6,552 nucleotides of DNA from assembly GCA_035293845.1 (NCBI GenBank), contig DATGMB010000342.1, positions 1-6,552 of the forward strand, read 5' to 3'. The DNA comes from DATGMB01 sp035293845 (GTDB lineage: Bacteria > Acidobacteriota > Terriglobia > Bryobacterales > Bryobacteraceae). The position numbers and the translations under genes are program-made. Positions 1 to 5,856 of the stretch are shown one piece after another (the first letter of the stretch is position 1; every line of letters begins with the position of its first letter). The notes beneath the pieces are model-generated. The model had not been told where the DNA came from and ran no database searches. It was given only the letters and a program-made list of their open reading frames with translations.

Positions 1-1536
1 CGTGACCTCGTGCGGCTTGACCGTGATCCGGTCCGGCGCATCGAAGCCGTTGGCCGCGTTCAGATCCGGATCGTGCAGAATCTGCGCCCGCCCGGAGCGG
101 CCTGAAAAGCCGTGCAGCGCGCAATCGACGTCCATATCGACATCGTGCCGCGGGTTGACGAACGAGATCGCCAGCACGCCTTCCTGCCGCGAGGCCGAGA
201 CCGAAAGATCCGGCGGCGGAGCCTGCTGCTGCATGCCGCGTCCCGGCCCCACGCCGGGCTCAGGCAGCCGGTTGCCGTCGGCTTCCACGTGCACGGCCGT
301 CTTGCCGCGATGCGGCTTGAACAGCATGAACGCGTGGTAGGTCGTCGTCCGCACGCATTTCGGACTTTCCGGCCCGTCGGTCAGCAACACCGATTGCAGC
401 ACGTTGACCATCTGCGCGATGTTGCACATGTAGAGCTTGTCCGCCTGGCGGTTGAACAGGTTCAGCCCCAGCGCCGCGCCGATCGCGCTGCGCATGGTCG
501 ATTGCTGCCACAACCGGCCGTTGCGCTGCTCGTCGCTCGCAGGGATGCGGTCCCACACGCCCCACTCGTCGAGGATCAGTCCCATGCGCCGCGCCGGGTC
601 GTAGGTATCGAGCAGCGCCCGCTGCTCGACGACCGCCTGCTCGACGCGCGGAAAGATATTGAACTGCTGGTACATCGCTTCCGGCGTGAAATGGTCCGGC
701 GGCATGGTCCCGTTTTCGTAGAAGTGGAACGAGTAGCCCTGCGGCCGCAGGCGCGTGTCCGCCAGCGTGTCCATGAAGCCGCGGGTCCAGCGCGCGTCAT
801 TGCCGTTGGGTCCGCAGCCCACCAGATACAGCCGCGTATCGCCGAACGTGCGCGCGAAGGAAGCGAAGCGGCGGAATTCGAGCGCCGCCTGTTGCGGCGT
901 CATGTTGCCGCCGCAGCCCCACAGCTCGTTGCCCACGCCCCAGTACTTCACGCGGAAGGGCTCGGGCGAGCCGTTGGCGGCGCGCTCATCGGCCAGCGCG
1001 CTGCCCGATGGGAAGTTGCAGTATTCGATCCAGTCGCGCATTTCCTGGGGCGAGCCGGTGCCGACGTTGGCGGCGAAGTACGGCTCCGCGCCGATCAGGC
1101 GGCAGAACGCGATGAATTCGTGGGTGCCGAAGCTGTTGTCCTCGATGTAATTGCCCCAGTGGATGTTGACCCGCTTCGGCCGCTTCGGCCCGATGCCCTC
1201 GCGCCAGTGGTAATCGTCGGCGAAGCAGCCGCCCGGCCACCGCAGCACGGGAACGCCCAGCTCCTTGAGATAATCCACCGCCGCCTTGCGGAACCCGTTG
1301 ACGTTTTCTACCGGCGACTTCGGGCCTACCCAGATCCCCCCGTAGACGCACGATCCCAGATGCTCAGCGAAATGCGAATGGAACTCCGGCCGCACCAGGC
1401 CGATCTCGCGATCGGCGTGAATCGCGACCTTTTTCGCGGACGAAGTGTTTCCCACGACGCCGCGGGGCAACAGTGCAGCCAATGAAGCGGCAGCGCCGGC
1501 GCGGGCGAACTGCCTTCGGGTCAGGTTCAGGGGCAT
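1..1536 (-). CDS. Alpha-L-arabinofuranosidase, GH51 family, Tat-exported (C-terminus cut by window edge)
   Basis: This gene encodes a probable retaining exo-glycosidase that releases terminal alpha-L-arabinofuranose from arabinan or arabinoxylan side chains. The frame stays open for 512 codons to the left edge; family members are about 500 residues or slightly longer, so only a short tail is probably missing. The N-terminus has a twin-arginine signal (TRRQF at residues 6-10, then an Ala/Leu-rich stretch to about 24), so export by the Tat system is inferred. GH51 landmarks are LRWPGGCFADDYHW near 98-111, the acid/base Glu204 in GVGNELWG, and the nucleophile Glu324 in LDEWGVW. After about residue 400 the sequence fits the C-terminal beta-sandwich, with a Gln/Pro-rich stretch at 436-442. 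The ATG lies 6 nt after the hutI stop, and its Shine-Dalgarno AAGGA overlaps that stop, so translational coupling to hutI is likely. Its link to histidine breakdown is unclear; both may serve nutrient scavenging. The family call is secure; the substrate is inferred. Confidence 0.93.
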   Translation of the reverse strand, partial: MPLNLTRRQFARAGAAASLAALLPRGVVGNTSSAKKVAIHADREIGLVRPEFHSHFAEHLGSCVYGGIWVGPKSPVENVNGFRKAAVDYLKELGVPVLRWPGGCFADDYHWREGIGPKRPKRVNIHWGNYIEDNSFGTHEFIAFCRLIGAEPYFAANVGTGSPQEMRDWIEYCNFPSGSALADERAANGSPEPFRVKYWGVGNELWGCGGNMTPQQAALEFRRFASFARTFGDTRLYLVGCGPNGNDARWTRGFMDTLADTRLRPQGYSFHFYENGTMPPDHFTPEAMYQQFNIFPRVEQAVVEQRALLDTYDPARRMGLILDEWGVWDRIPASDEQRNGRLWQQSTMRSAIGAALGLNLFNRQADKLYMCNIAQMVNVLQSVLLTDGPESPKCVRTTTYHAFMLFKPHRGKTAVHVEADGNRLPEPGVGPGRGMQQQAPPPDLSVSASRQEGVLAISFVNPRHDVDMDVDCALHGFSGRSGRAQILHDPDLNAANGFDAPDRITVKPHEVT

Positions 1537-1542
1537 AGTTCC

Positions 1543-2781
1543 TTATGTTATCGCTTTCCGCTCGCCCCCGATATAGACTTCCCGCGCGGTTTCGCGGCCG
1601 AAGAAGTACGCGATTTCGCGGTAATCCGCCGCGTCGTGAATGACGAAATCCGCCAGTTTTCCCGGTTCGAGCGATCCGATCTCGCCGCCGCGCCCCAGGC
1701 TGTAGGCCGCGTTGACCGTCGCCGCCGTAATCGCCTCGGCGGGCGTCATTTTCAGGTGCGTCGAAGCGAGCGAGAGCACCATCGGCATCGAAGCGGTCGG
1801 GGAGGAGCCGGGGTTGAAATCGGTCGCGAGCACCACCGGCATGCCCATTTCGATCATGCGGCGCGCCGCGGGGTAGCGGCTCAGACCGAGCGCGTAGACC
1901 GAGGCCGGCAGCAGCACCGGCATCACGCCCGCCGCCTCGAGCGCGCGCAGGCCGGTGTCGGTGGAGGATTCCAGATGGTCCGCCGTCACCGCTCCGATCT
2001 CCGCCGCAACGAGCGACCCGTAATCGGCGCTGAACTGGTCGGCGTGCATGCGGATCCCGAGGCCGCGCCCCTTCGCCGCGCGCAGGATGGCGCGCGCCGT
2101 CTCCTGCGGAAACACGTTCGGCTCGCAGAAAATATCGCAGTATTCCGCTGGAACGCGCGGCAGCATTTCGTGAATGACGAGCGCCGCGTACTCCTCCGCG
2201 CGGCCGCGATATTCATCCGGCACCTCGTGCGCGCCGAGGAACGTGGGCACGTAGCGCACGCTGCCCTCGCAGCCCACCTGGCGAATCACGCGCAGCATTT
2301 TGAGCTCCGCGTCGAGCGAAAGCCCGTAACCCGATTTCGCCTCCACGGTGGTCGTGCCGCCGCGCAGAAACCAGTTGCGGTAACGCCGCGCCGCGTGCGT
2401 TAGTTCGGCGTCCGTTGCCTCGCGTGTGCGCCGCACCGTGGACCGGATGCCGCCGCCGCGCGCCGCAATCTCGGCGTAGGTCGCGCCCGCCGCCCGCTGC
2501 TCATATTCATCGGCGCGATTGCCGGCGAAGACCGGGTGCGTGTGGGCATCGACGAAGCCGGGCAGCACCACGCGGCCTCCGGCGTCGATGACTTCCGCGC
2601 CGCCGGCCAGCCGCTCGATCTCGGCGCGCTTGCCAGCCGCGGCGATCCGCCCGTCGCGCACCAGAAAGCCGCCATCGGGGATGACGCCGATCTCGCGCAT
2701 TTCCGCGCCGGTGCGCGGCCGCGCCGGGCCGGCGAGGGTGACCAGTTGGCAGTTCCAGACGGCGAATTCGGCTTGGCTCAT
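1543..2781 (-). CDS. hutI: Imidazolonepropionase (HutI)
   Basis: This enzyme hydrolyses 4-imidazolone-5-propanoate to N-formimino-L-glutamate, the third step of histidine degradation, in the cytoplasm. The 412-residue length is normal for the family. It is an amidohydrolase-superfamily barrel. The metal-binding HxH is His80/His82 in VDAHTHPVFAGNR. Also present are VEAKSGYG (147-153), His185 in FLGAHEVP, metal ligand His246 in IRMHADQFS, His269 in TADHLESS, and Asp321 in LATDFNPGSSPT; these are the expected HutI signatures. The ATG is preceded by an AAGAGG-type ribosome site about 4 nt upstream, which supports the start. It follows hutU on the same strand but is separated from it by two hairpins, one a strong terminator, so it may need readthrough or its own promoter. 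The stop TAA overlaps the ribosome site of the downstream arabinofuranosidase gene. Confidence 0.97.
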   Translation of the reverse strand: MSQAEFAVWNCQLVTLAGPARPRTGAEMREIGVIPDGGFLVRDGRIAAAGKRAEIERLAGGAEVIDAGGRVVLPGFVDAHTHPVFAGNRADEYEQRAAGATYAEIAARGGGIRSTVRRTREATDAELTHAARRYRNWFLRGGTTTVEAKSGYGLSLDAELKMLRVIRQVGCEGSVRYVPTFLGAHEVPDEYRGRAEEYAALVIHEMLPRVPAEYCDIFCEPNVFPQETARAILRAAKGRGLGIRMHADQFSADYGSLVAAEIGAVTADHLESSTDTGLRALEAAGVMPVLLPASVYALGLSRYPAARRMIEMGMPVVLATDFNPGSSPTASMPMVLSLASTHLKMTPAEAITAATVNAAYSLGRGGEIGSLEPGKLADFVIHDAADYREIAYFFGRETAREVYIGGERKAIT

Positions 2782-2799
2782 GTGCCTCTTGAAAACGGA

Positions 2800-2822
2800 A
2801 AACCGCCGAGCTTCGGCGGTTT
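2800..2822 (-). terminator. Hairpin just upstream of hutI, terminator- or attenuator-like
   Basis: A perfect 10-bp stem (2800-2809 with 2813-2822) closes a 3-nt loop. Read on the minus strand it is followed by the T-rich stretch TTTTCCGTTTTC, then within a few nt by the hutI ribosome site and ATG. The stem core ACCGCCGA/TCGGCGGT is identical to that of the stronger hairpin at 2852-2878. It could be a backup terminator for hutU, a leader attenuator for hutI, or one unit of a dispersed palindromic repeat. The structure is visible in the sequence; the role is inferred. Confidence 0.6.
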
Positions 2823-2851
2823 GCCTTTAATGAAATCAACGACTTGGCCTC

Positions 2852-2878
2852 AAAAACCGCCGATTCTCGGCGGTTTTT
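2852..2878 (-). terminator. Rho-independent terminator after hutU, bidirectional form
   Basis: A perfect 12-bp inverted repeat (2852-2863 with 2867-2878) closes a 3-nt loop. It has five A's at one outer end and five T's at the other, so it can act as an intrinsic terminator on either strand. On the minus strand it begins 9 nt after the hutU TAG stop, the usual place for a terminator. This would end or reduce transcription before hutI, although hutI is the next pathway gene on the same strand. Confidence 0.85.
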
Positions 2879-2887
2879 CGTTGGCCG

Positions 2888-4531
2888 CTAGGCCATCGGC
2901 CTCTTGATGCCGTGCGCTTTGGCGAACCGCGCGGCCTCCTCGTAGCCCGCGTCCGCGTGCCGCACCACGCCGGTTCCCGGGTCGCTCGTCAGCACGCGTT
3001 CGAGGCGCCGGTCCGCCCCCTCGCTGCCGTCCGCCACCACCACCATTCCGGCATGCAGCGAGTACCCGATCCCCACGCCGCCGCCATTGTGGATCGAAAC
3101 CCACGACGCTCCCGCGGCGGTGTTGACCAGCGCGTTGAGCAGCGGCCAATCCGCGATGGCGTCCGAGCCATCCTTCATCGCCTCCGTCTCGCGGTACGGC
3201 GAGGCCACCGAGCCTGTATCCAGGTGGTCGCGGCCGATCACAATCGGCGCCTTCAGCTCGCCCGCGCGCACCAGCCGGTTCATGGCGAGGCCGAATTCGG
3301 CGCGCTCGCCGTAGCCGAGCCAGCAGATGCGCGCCGGCAGACCCTGAAAGTGCACCCGCTCGCGAGCCATCGGCATCCAGCGCGCCAGCGTTTCATCGTA
3401 CGGGAACATTTCGAGCGCCAGGCGATCGGTGCGGTAGATGTCCTCCGGGTCGCCCGAGAGCGCCACCCAGCGGAACGGCCCCTTGCCCTCGCAGAACAGC
3501 GGCCGGATGTACTCCGGCACGAAGCCGGGAATGTCGTAAGCGTTTTCGACGCCGGCTTTTTTCGCCTGCGTACGGATGTTGTTGCCGTAATCGAACGTCA
3601 CGGCGCCGCGCTTCTGCAGCTCCAGCATGGCCGCGACGTGCGTGCCCATGGCCGCGATGGCGCGCCGCACGTATTCACCGGGATCGCGTCCGCGCAGCTC
3701 GCGCGCTTCGTCGAGCGTCATGCCGTTCGGCACGTAGCCGTTGAGCGGATCGTGCGCGCTGGTCTGGTCCGTGAGGACATCCGGCACGAAGCCGCGCCGC
3801 GCGAGCTCCGGCAGCACGTCCGCGCAGTTGCCGACCAGGCCGACCGAGACCGGCTCGCGCCGCGAGACGATCTCCAGGGCCTCGTCCAAACTGTGTGTCA
3901 TTCGGTCGCAGTAGCCGGTTTCGAGGCGGCGCTGGATGCGCCGCGGATCGACTTCGACGCCCAGGAAACTCGCGCCGTTCATCGTGGCCGCGAGCGGCTG
4001 CGCGCCGCCCATGCCGCCCATCCCGCCCGAGACCACGATCTTTCCCGCGAGTCCCGCGCCGTAGTGCTTGCGCGCCAGCGCCGCGAACGTTTCGTACGTG
4101 CCCTGCACGATGCCCTGGCTGCCGATGTAAATCCACGAGCCCGCGGTCATCTGGCCGTACATGGTGAGGCCGAGCTTTTCGAGCCGCGTAAACTCCTCGA
4201 AGTTCGACCAGTGTCCGACGAGGTTGGAATTGGCAATCAGCACGCGCGGCGATTCCGGATGCGTGCAGAAGATGCCGACCGGCCGCCCCGATTGCACCAG
4301 CAGCGTTTCATCGTTTTCGAGCGATTCGAGCGCCCGCACGATGGCGTGGAACGACGGCCAGTCCCGCGCCGCCTTGCCGCGCCCGCCGTAGACGATCAGC
4401 TCATCCGGCTTCTCCGCGACCTCCGGATCGAGATTGTTGTGGAGCATCCGCAGGGCGGCCTCCTGCTGCCAGCCCTTGCAGGTGATCTTCGTTCCGCGCG
4501 GCGCGCGAATGGCGGTGGTCGTGAGACTCAT
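2888..4531 (-). CDS. hutU: Urocanate hydratase (HutU)
   Basis: This cytoplasmic NAD+-dependent enzyme hydrates urocanate to 4-imidazolone-5-propanoate, the second step of histidine degradation; in this family tightly bound NAD+ acts as an electrophile. The 547-residue product is close to the family's usual 550-560. Landmarks are the glycine-rich NAD region GGMGGMGGAQPLAATMNGA (169-187), DQTSAHDPLNGYVP (255-268), the conserved Cys403 in LPARICWLGYGERA, and the C-terminal SDAIADWPLLNALVNTAAGA and GGGVGIGYSLHAG segments. I chose the ATG at 4531 because GGGAGG lies 4 nt upstream. A frame extension to an ATG at 4558 adds nine residues but has no comparable ribosome site. The TAG stop is followed at once by a strong terminator. 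From memory, many urocanases have Gln where this protein has Leu492 (GYSLHAG); this should be checked in an alignment. Confidence 0.97.
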   Translation of the reverse strand: MSLTTTAIRAPRGTKITCKGWQQEAALRMLHNNLDPEVAEKPDELIVYGGRGKAARDWPSFHAIVRALESLENDETLLVQSGRPVGIFCTHPESPRVLIANSNLVGHWSNFEEFTRLEKLGLTMYGQMTAGSWIYIGSQGIVQGTYETFAALARKHYGAGLAGKIVVSGGMGGMGGAQPLAATMNGASFLGVEVDPRRIQRRLETGYCDRMTHSLDEALEIVSRREPVSVGLVGNCADVLPELARRGFVPDVLTDQTSAHDPLNGYVPNGMTLDEARELRGRDPGEYVRRAIAAMGTHVAAMLELQKRGAVTFDYGNNIRTQAKKAGVENAYDIPGFVPEYIRPLFCEGKGPFRWVALSGDPEDIYRTDRLALEMFPYDETLARWMPMARERVHFQGLPARICWLGYGERAEFGLAMNRLVRAGELKAPIVIGRDHLDTGSVASPYRETEAMKDGSDAIADWPLLNALVNTAAGASWVSIHNGGGVGIGYSLHAGMVVVADGSEGADRRLERVLTSDPGTGVVRHADAGYEEAARFAKAHGIKRPMA

Positions 4532-4736
4532 AGAACCTCCCGGCAGCCGAAGGCTCATTCCGGGCTTGTAGCGCCTGCCTCTCGCCTCGGCTGAAGTCGT
4601 ATTCCTCTTTCATCGTAAAACTGCACGCTGTGCTTGTTCTCGCCGCCTGCGCGACCTGAACGACGAACTCCGTCCCGAGGATTACGGCGGTGAAGACCAG
4701 ACCGAAGATCCAGGCTTTCAGTAAATCTCTCGCCAT
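4401..4736 (-). CDS. Possible small membrane ORF between the toxin and hutU (doubtful)
   Basis: This open frame of 111 codons starts 3 nt after the toxin stop. Residues about 8-22 (AWIFGLVFTAVILGT) are hydrophobic enough for a membrane segment or signal anchor. Residues 42-54 are the BrnA-like MKEEYDFSRGERQ described at 4575-4613. The last 131 nt overlap the start of hutU in another frame, which makes the full ORF unlikely to be a real gene. The ribosome site is weak (GGCGG about 6 nt upstream). I do not recognise a family. It could be a real short membrane protein whose end was lost, or non-coding sequence. No convincing hutU promoter is visible here; TACGAT before 4613 is a weak -10 candidate without a good -35. 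Confidence 0.18.
   Translation of the reverse strand: MARDLLKAWIFGLVFTAVILGTEFVVQVAQAARTSTACSFTMKEEYDFSRGERQALQARNEPSAAGRFYESHDHRHSRAARNEDHLQGLAAGGRPADAPQQSRSGGRGEAG
4536..4541 (-). promoter_or_regulatory. Ribosome binding site that fixes the hutU start
   Basis: The minus strand reads GGGAGG, then TTCT, then ATG. This strong Shine-Dalgarno favours the hutU start at 4531 over the in-frame ATG at 4558. Confidence 0.8.
4575..4613 (-). pseudogene. Possible remnant of a BrnA-like antitoxin N-terminus
   Basis: The minus strand encodes MKEEYDFSRGERQ from an ATG at 4613. The motif (K)xEYDFSxGxRG is typical of the first residues of small CopG/BrnA-type antitoxins, recalled from family knowledge and not searched. 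After about 13 codons the frame (QALQARNEPSAAG...) no longer resembles such a protein and runs into hutU. It could be a decayed fragment left by an earlier toxin-antitoxin module, or a chance match. No good ribosome site is visible before the ATG. Confidence 0.25.
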
Positions 4737-4739
4737 TGA

Positions 4740-5094
4740 CTATCCGCCGGCGCCGCGCAGCAGACCGGCAAGTTCTTCGGCGATCAGATCTCGCCTTGCC
4801 CAGTGGCGCACGTGGAAGACACAAACTGCGCTGGTCTCATGGCGAATCGAGAAGTAGATCTTGTAGCTTCGGTTCTTGCGGCCGTGGAGAAGGAGGCGAA
4901 CTTCTTGTCCAAGCTCCTGCGACTCCGGCAGCATCGGGCAGCGCGCCGGCATGTCGCCCAGGCCCTCTATCGCTTTGAACATCTCCGATAACCACTCTCG
5001 GGCGGCCTCGACGCCGCCTTTTTCTTTAATGAAGCCAGCGATACGATCGAGGTCAGCGAAGGCCTCGTCCGTGGATCATGACCTCAAAGGCCAT
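4740..5094 (-). pseudogene. ParE/RelE-family toxin gene, disrupted by a one-base frameshift
   Basis: The intact C-terminal part reads like a ParE/RelE-family toxin: EVRLLLHGRKNRSYKIYFSI (48-67 of the 80-residue segment from the ATG at 4982), then VFHVRHWARRDL, the usual final beta-strands with basic residues. The same frame continues upstream as TDEAFADLDRIAGFIKEKGG but meets TGA at 5076-5078 with no start codon. The expected start is the ATG at 5094, overlapping the antitoxin end by 11 nt. It gives MAFEVMI and then shifts out of frame at an extra C (plus-strand 5073/5074). Removing that base joins MAFEVMI directly to TDEAFADLDRI and gives a normal 117-residue toxin. As written, the toxin is probably inactive unless this is a sequencing error; an 80-residue product from 4982 would lack the N-terminal helices. 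Family toxins act on DNA gyrase (ParE) or ribosome-bound mRNA (RelE); the target here is unknown. Confidence 0.8.
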
Positions 5095-5365
5095 GTTTTT
5101 TTCGGAGCCTTCTTTCCGCTTCGCGCAGCGGAATCATCCTGCCCTCTTCGGCTTCGCGCATCCCCCGCCGGATTGCGGCCATTGTTTCCGCATGTTCGAG
5201 CCGTTCCAGGAGCGCCTGGTAGCTCTCCGCGTCCTGGACCACCAACTCGGCGCGCCCGTTAACAGTCAGCACCAGGGGTGTCTTCTTCTCCTTCAGGTGA
5301 CCCACGTAGTCCTTGATATTGCGCTGAAAATCGGTTACAGAGCGAACGTCCCGGAGGTCAATCAT
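5084..5365 (-). CDS. Phd/YefM-family antitoxin
   Basis: This 93-residue protein should neutralise the toxin encoded just downstream and, as known for the family, repress its own promoter as a DNA-binding dimer. The N-terminal Phd/YefM fold is clear: a start strand and helix (MIDLRDVRSVTDFQRNIKDY), then PLVLTVNGRAELVVQDAESYQALLERLE at about 34-61. A charged C-terminal helix (MREAEEGRMIPLREAERRLRKK) would wrap the toxin. I chose the ATG at 5365 because GGAG lies 6 nt upstream; a TTG at 5377 overlaps that ribosome site and is unlikely to be used. The 3' end overlaps the toxin start by 11 nt, the usual arrangement in these modules. Since the toxin looks frameshifted, this may now be an orphan antitoxin. 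Confidence 0.9.
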   Translation of the reverse strand: MIDLRDVRSVTDFQRNIKDYVGHLKEKKTPLVLTVNGRAELVVQDAESYQALLERLEHAETMAAIRRGMREAEEGRMIPLREAERRLRKKHGL

Positions 5366-5371
5366 GTCAAA

Positions 5372-5375
5372 CTCC
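5372..5375 (-). promoter_or_regulatory. Ribosome binding site of the antitoxin gene
   Basis: The minus strand reads TTGGAG, then TTTGAC, then ATG. GGAG with a 6-nt spacer decides the start at 5365; the upstream TTG is part of this site, not a start codon. Confidence 0.65.
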
Positions 5376-5385
5376 AAAAAACACC

Positions 5386-5413
5386 TTTAAAGCAGACAAT
5401 TTCATGTTAGCAA
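5386..5413 (-). promoter_or_regulatory. Candidate promoter of the toxin-antitoxin pair
   Basis: TTGCTA (5413-5408) and TTTAAA (5391-5386) are each a 4-of-6 match to the -35 and -10 consensus, 16 nt apart. They sit in a locally AT-rich stretch directly before the antitoxin gene. Placement fits an autoregulated module, but the match is weak and I found no clear operator palindrome. Confidence 0.3.
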
Positions 5414-5428
5414 CAATCGAACCGCCGC

Positions 5429-5527
5429 TCACTCCCCCGCCTTCCGCAATCTCTTCTCCAGCCGTGCCTTGTACGCCGCATCCTGAATCGAGTCCACGTT
5501 GATCTTCACGTTCTCCAGCACGCCGGT
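5429..5527 (-). pseudogene. Detached second copy of the ftcD 3' end (32 codons plus stop)
   Basis: On the minus strand this stretch reads TGVLENVKIN, then VDSIQDAAYKARLEKRLRKAGE and a TGA stop. It matches the last 32 residues of FtcD encoded at 5954-5857 at 25 of 32 positions. Several differences are conservative (Leu/Val, Phe/Tyr, Gln/Glu), which suggests it was once the coding end of a related ftcD and not a recent copy. Upstream of Thr the frame (PARWPRAG) stops resembling FtcD, so it has no body and no start of its own. It lies 36 nt after the ABM stop and 63 nt before the antitoxin start. It probably marks a recombination or insertion junction. Confidence 0.85.
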
Positions 5528-5529
5528 GC
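5439..5529. repeat. Direct repeat, copy B, of the ftcD 3' end
   Basis: This segment aligns without gaps to 5867-5957 at an offset of 428; my hand count is 79 of 91 identical bases. The middle part is the best conserved, with a 24-base run fully identical. Together with copy A it brackets the ABM gene in the same orientation. Confidence 0.85.
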
Positions 5530-5563
5530 CCGCCCGAGGCCACCTGGCTGGACAGGTATCCGG

Positions 5564-5854
5564 CTACCCGCGCACGCCCCGCACCGGCGCCGTCACTGCA
5601 ATACGCTCGAACTGCGAGATCCGCGGCCGCGCCTCGCCAATCGCCTTCACCACACGGGGCAGAGAGAGCGACGTGTCGTGCATGGCCTGGCTGACCCAAG
5701 CCTCCGTCACCCAGATCACATCGGCATCAGCCGCGTCTCGCGCAATGATGTAGCTCAGGCAGCCCGGCAACGACGTGGTGCAATCGCCCAGAATCCCGAT
5801 GACCGGATCGCGTTCCCCAGGCTTCACGGTAATCTTCGTGATCATGCCGTACAT
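5564..5854 (-). CDS. ABM-domain protein (putative quinol monooxygenase/YgiN-like)
   Basis: This 96-residue protein is a single ABM (antibiotic biosynthesis monooxygenase) domain, a small dimeric ferredoxin-like fold found in quinol monooxygenases such as YgiN and in cofactor-free oxygenases. Typical features are the start MYGMITKITVKPGERD, then LPGCLSYIIARDAADADVIWVTEAW (29-53), then SQAMHDTSLSLPRVVKAI with His59 and a final TAPVRG strand. Residue pattern and length fit a complete domain; the substrate cannot be told. The ATG is 2 nt after the ftcD stop (TAG-CG-ATG), with GGGGTG as a probable ribosome site inside the end of ftcD, so it should be co-translated with ftcD. It has no known role in histidine degradation and is bracketed by direct repeats of the ftcD 3' end, so it may have arrived by recombination. 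Confidence 0.85.
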   Translation of the reverse strand: MYGMITKITVKPGERDPVIGILGDCTTSLPGCLSYIIARDAADADVIWVTEAWVSQAMHDTSLSLPRVVKAIGEARPRISQFERIAVTAPVRGVRG

Positions 5855-5856
5855 CG

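Noticed and set aside
112..1485. Long plus-strand open frame (457 codons) opposite the GH51 gene
   Set aside because: It is an antisense shadow with biased Arg/His/Ala/Val composition and no domain; the minus-strand GH51 protein shows both catalytic glutamates.
1636..2403. Plus-strand open frame (255 codons) opposite hutI
   Set aside because: It is an antisense shadow of hutI with low-complexity, Arg-rich translation and no ribosome site.
4532..4558. Longer hutU start at the ATG at 4558
   Set aside because: No Shine-Dalgarno is present there, while GGGAGG stands 4 nt before the ATG at 4531, and urocanase length fits without the extra nine residues.
2912..4594. Very long plus-strand open frame (560 codons) opposite hutU
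   Set aside because: It is the antisense shadow of hutU in GC-rich DNA: an Arg/His/Ala-rich product with no recognisable domain, while the minus strand encodes a clear urocanase.
4555..4824. HSVQFYDE motif in a minus-strand frame, resembling sensory-domain N-termini
   Set aside because: It is a short chance match in a frame without a domain, overlapping the toxin gene in another frame.
5066..5094. Programmed frameshifting to express the toxin
   Set aside because: No slippery heptamer or downstream pseudoknot is evident at the CC pair; a simple one-base insertion explains it better.
5366..5377. TTG start for the antitoxin four codons upstream
   Set aside because: The TTG overlaps the GGAG ribosome site of the ATG at 5365, and MIDLRD is a typical Phd/YefM start.
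5367..5699. Minus-strand 110-codon frame covering the ABM end and the ftcD-tail copy
   Set aside because: It is out of frame with both the ABM protein and the FtcD-like tail, and its Gly/Arg-rich translation matches no family.
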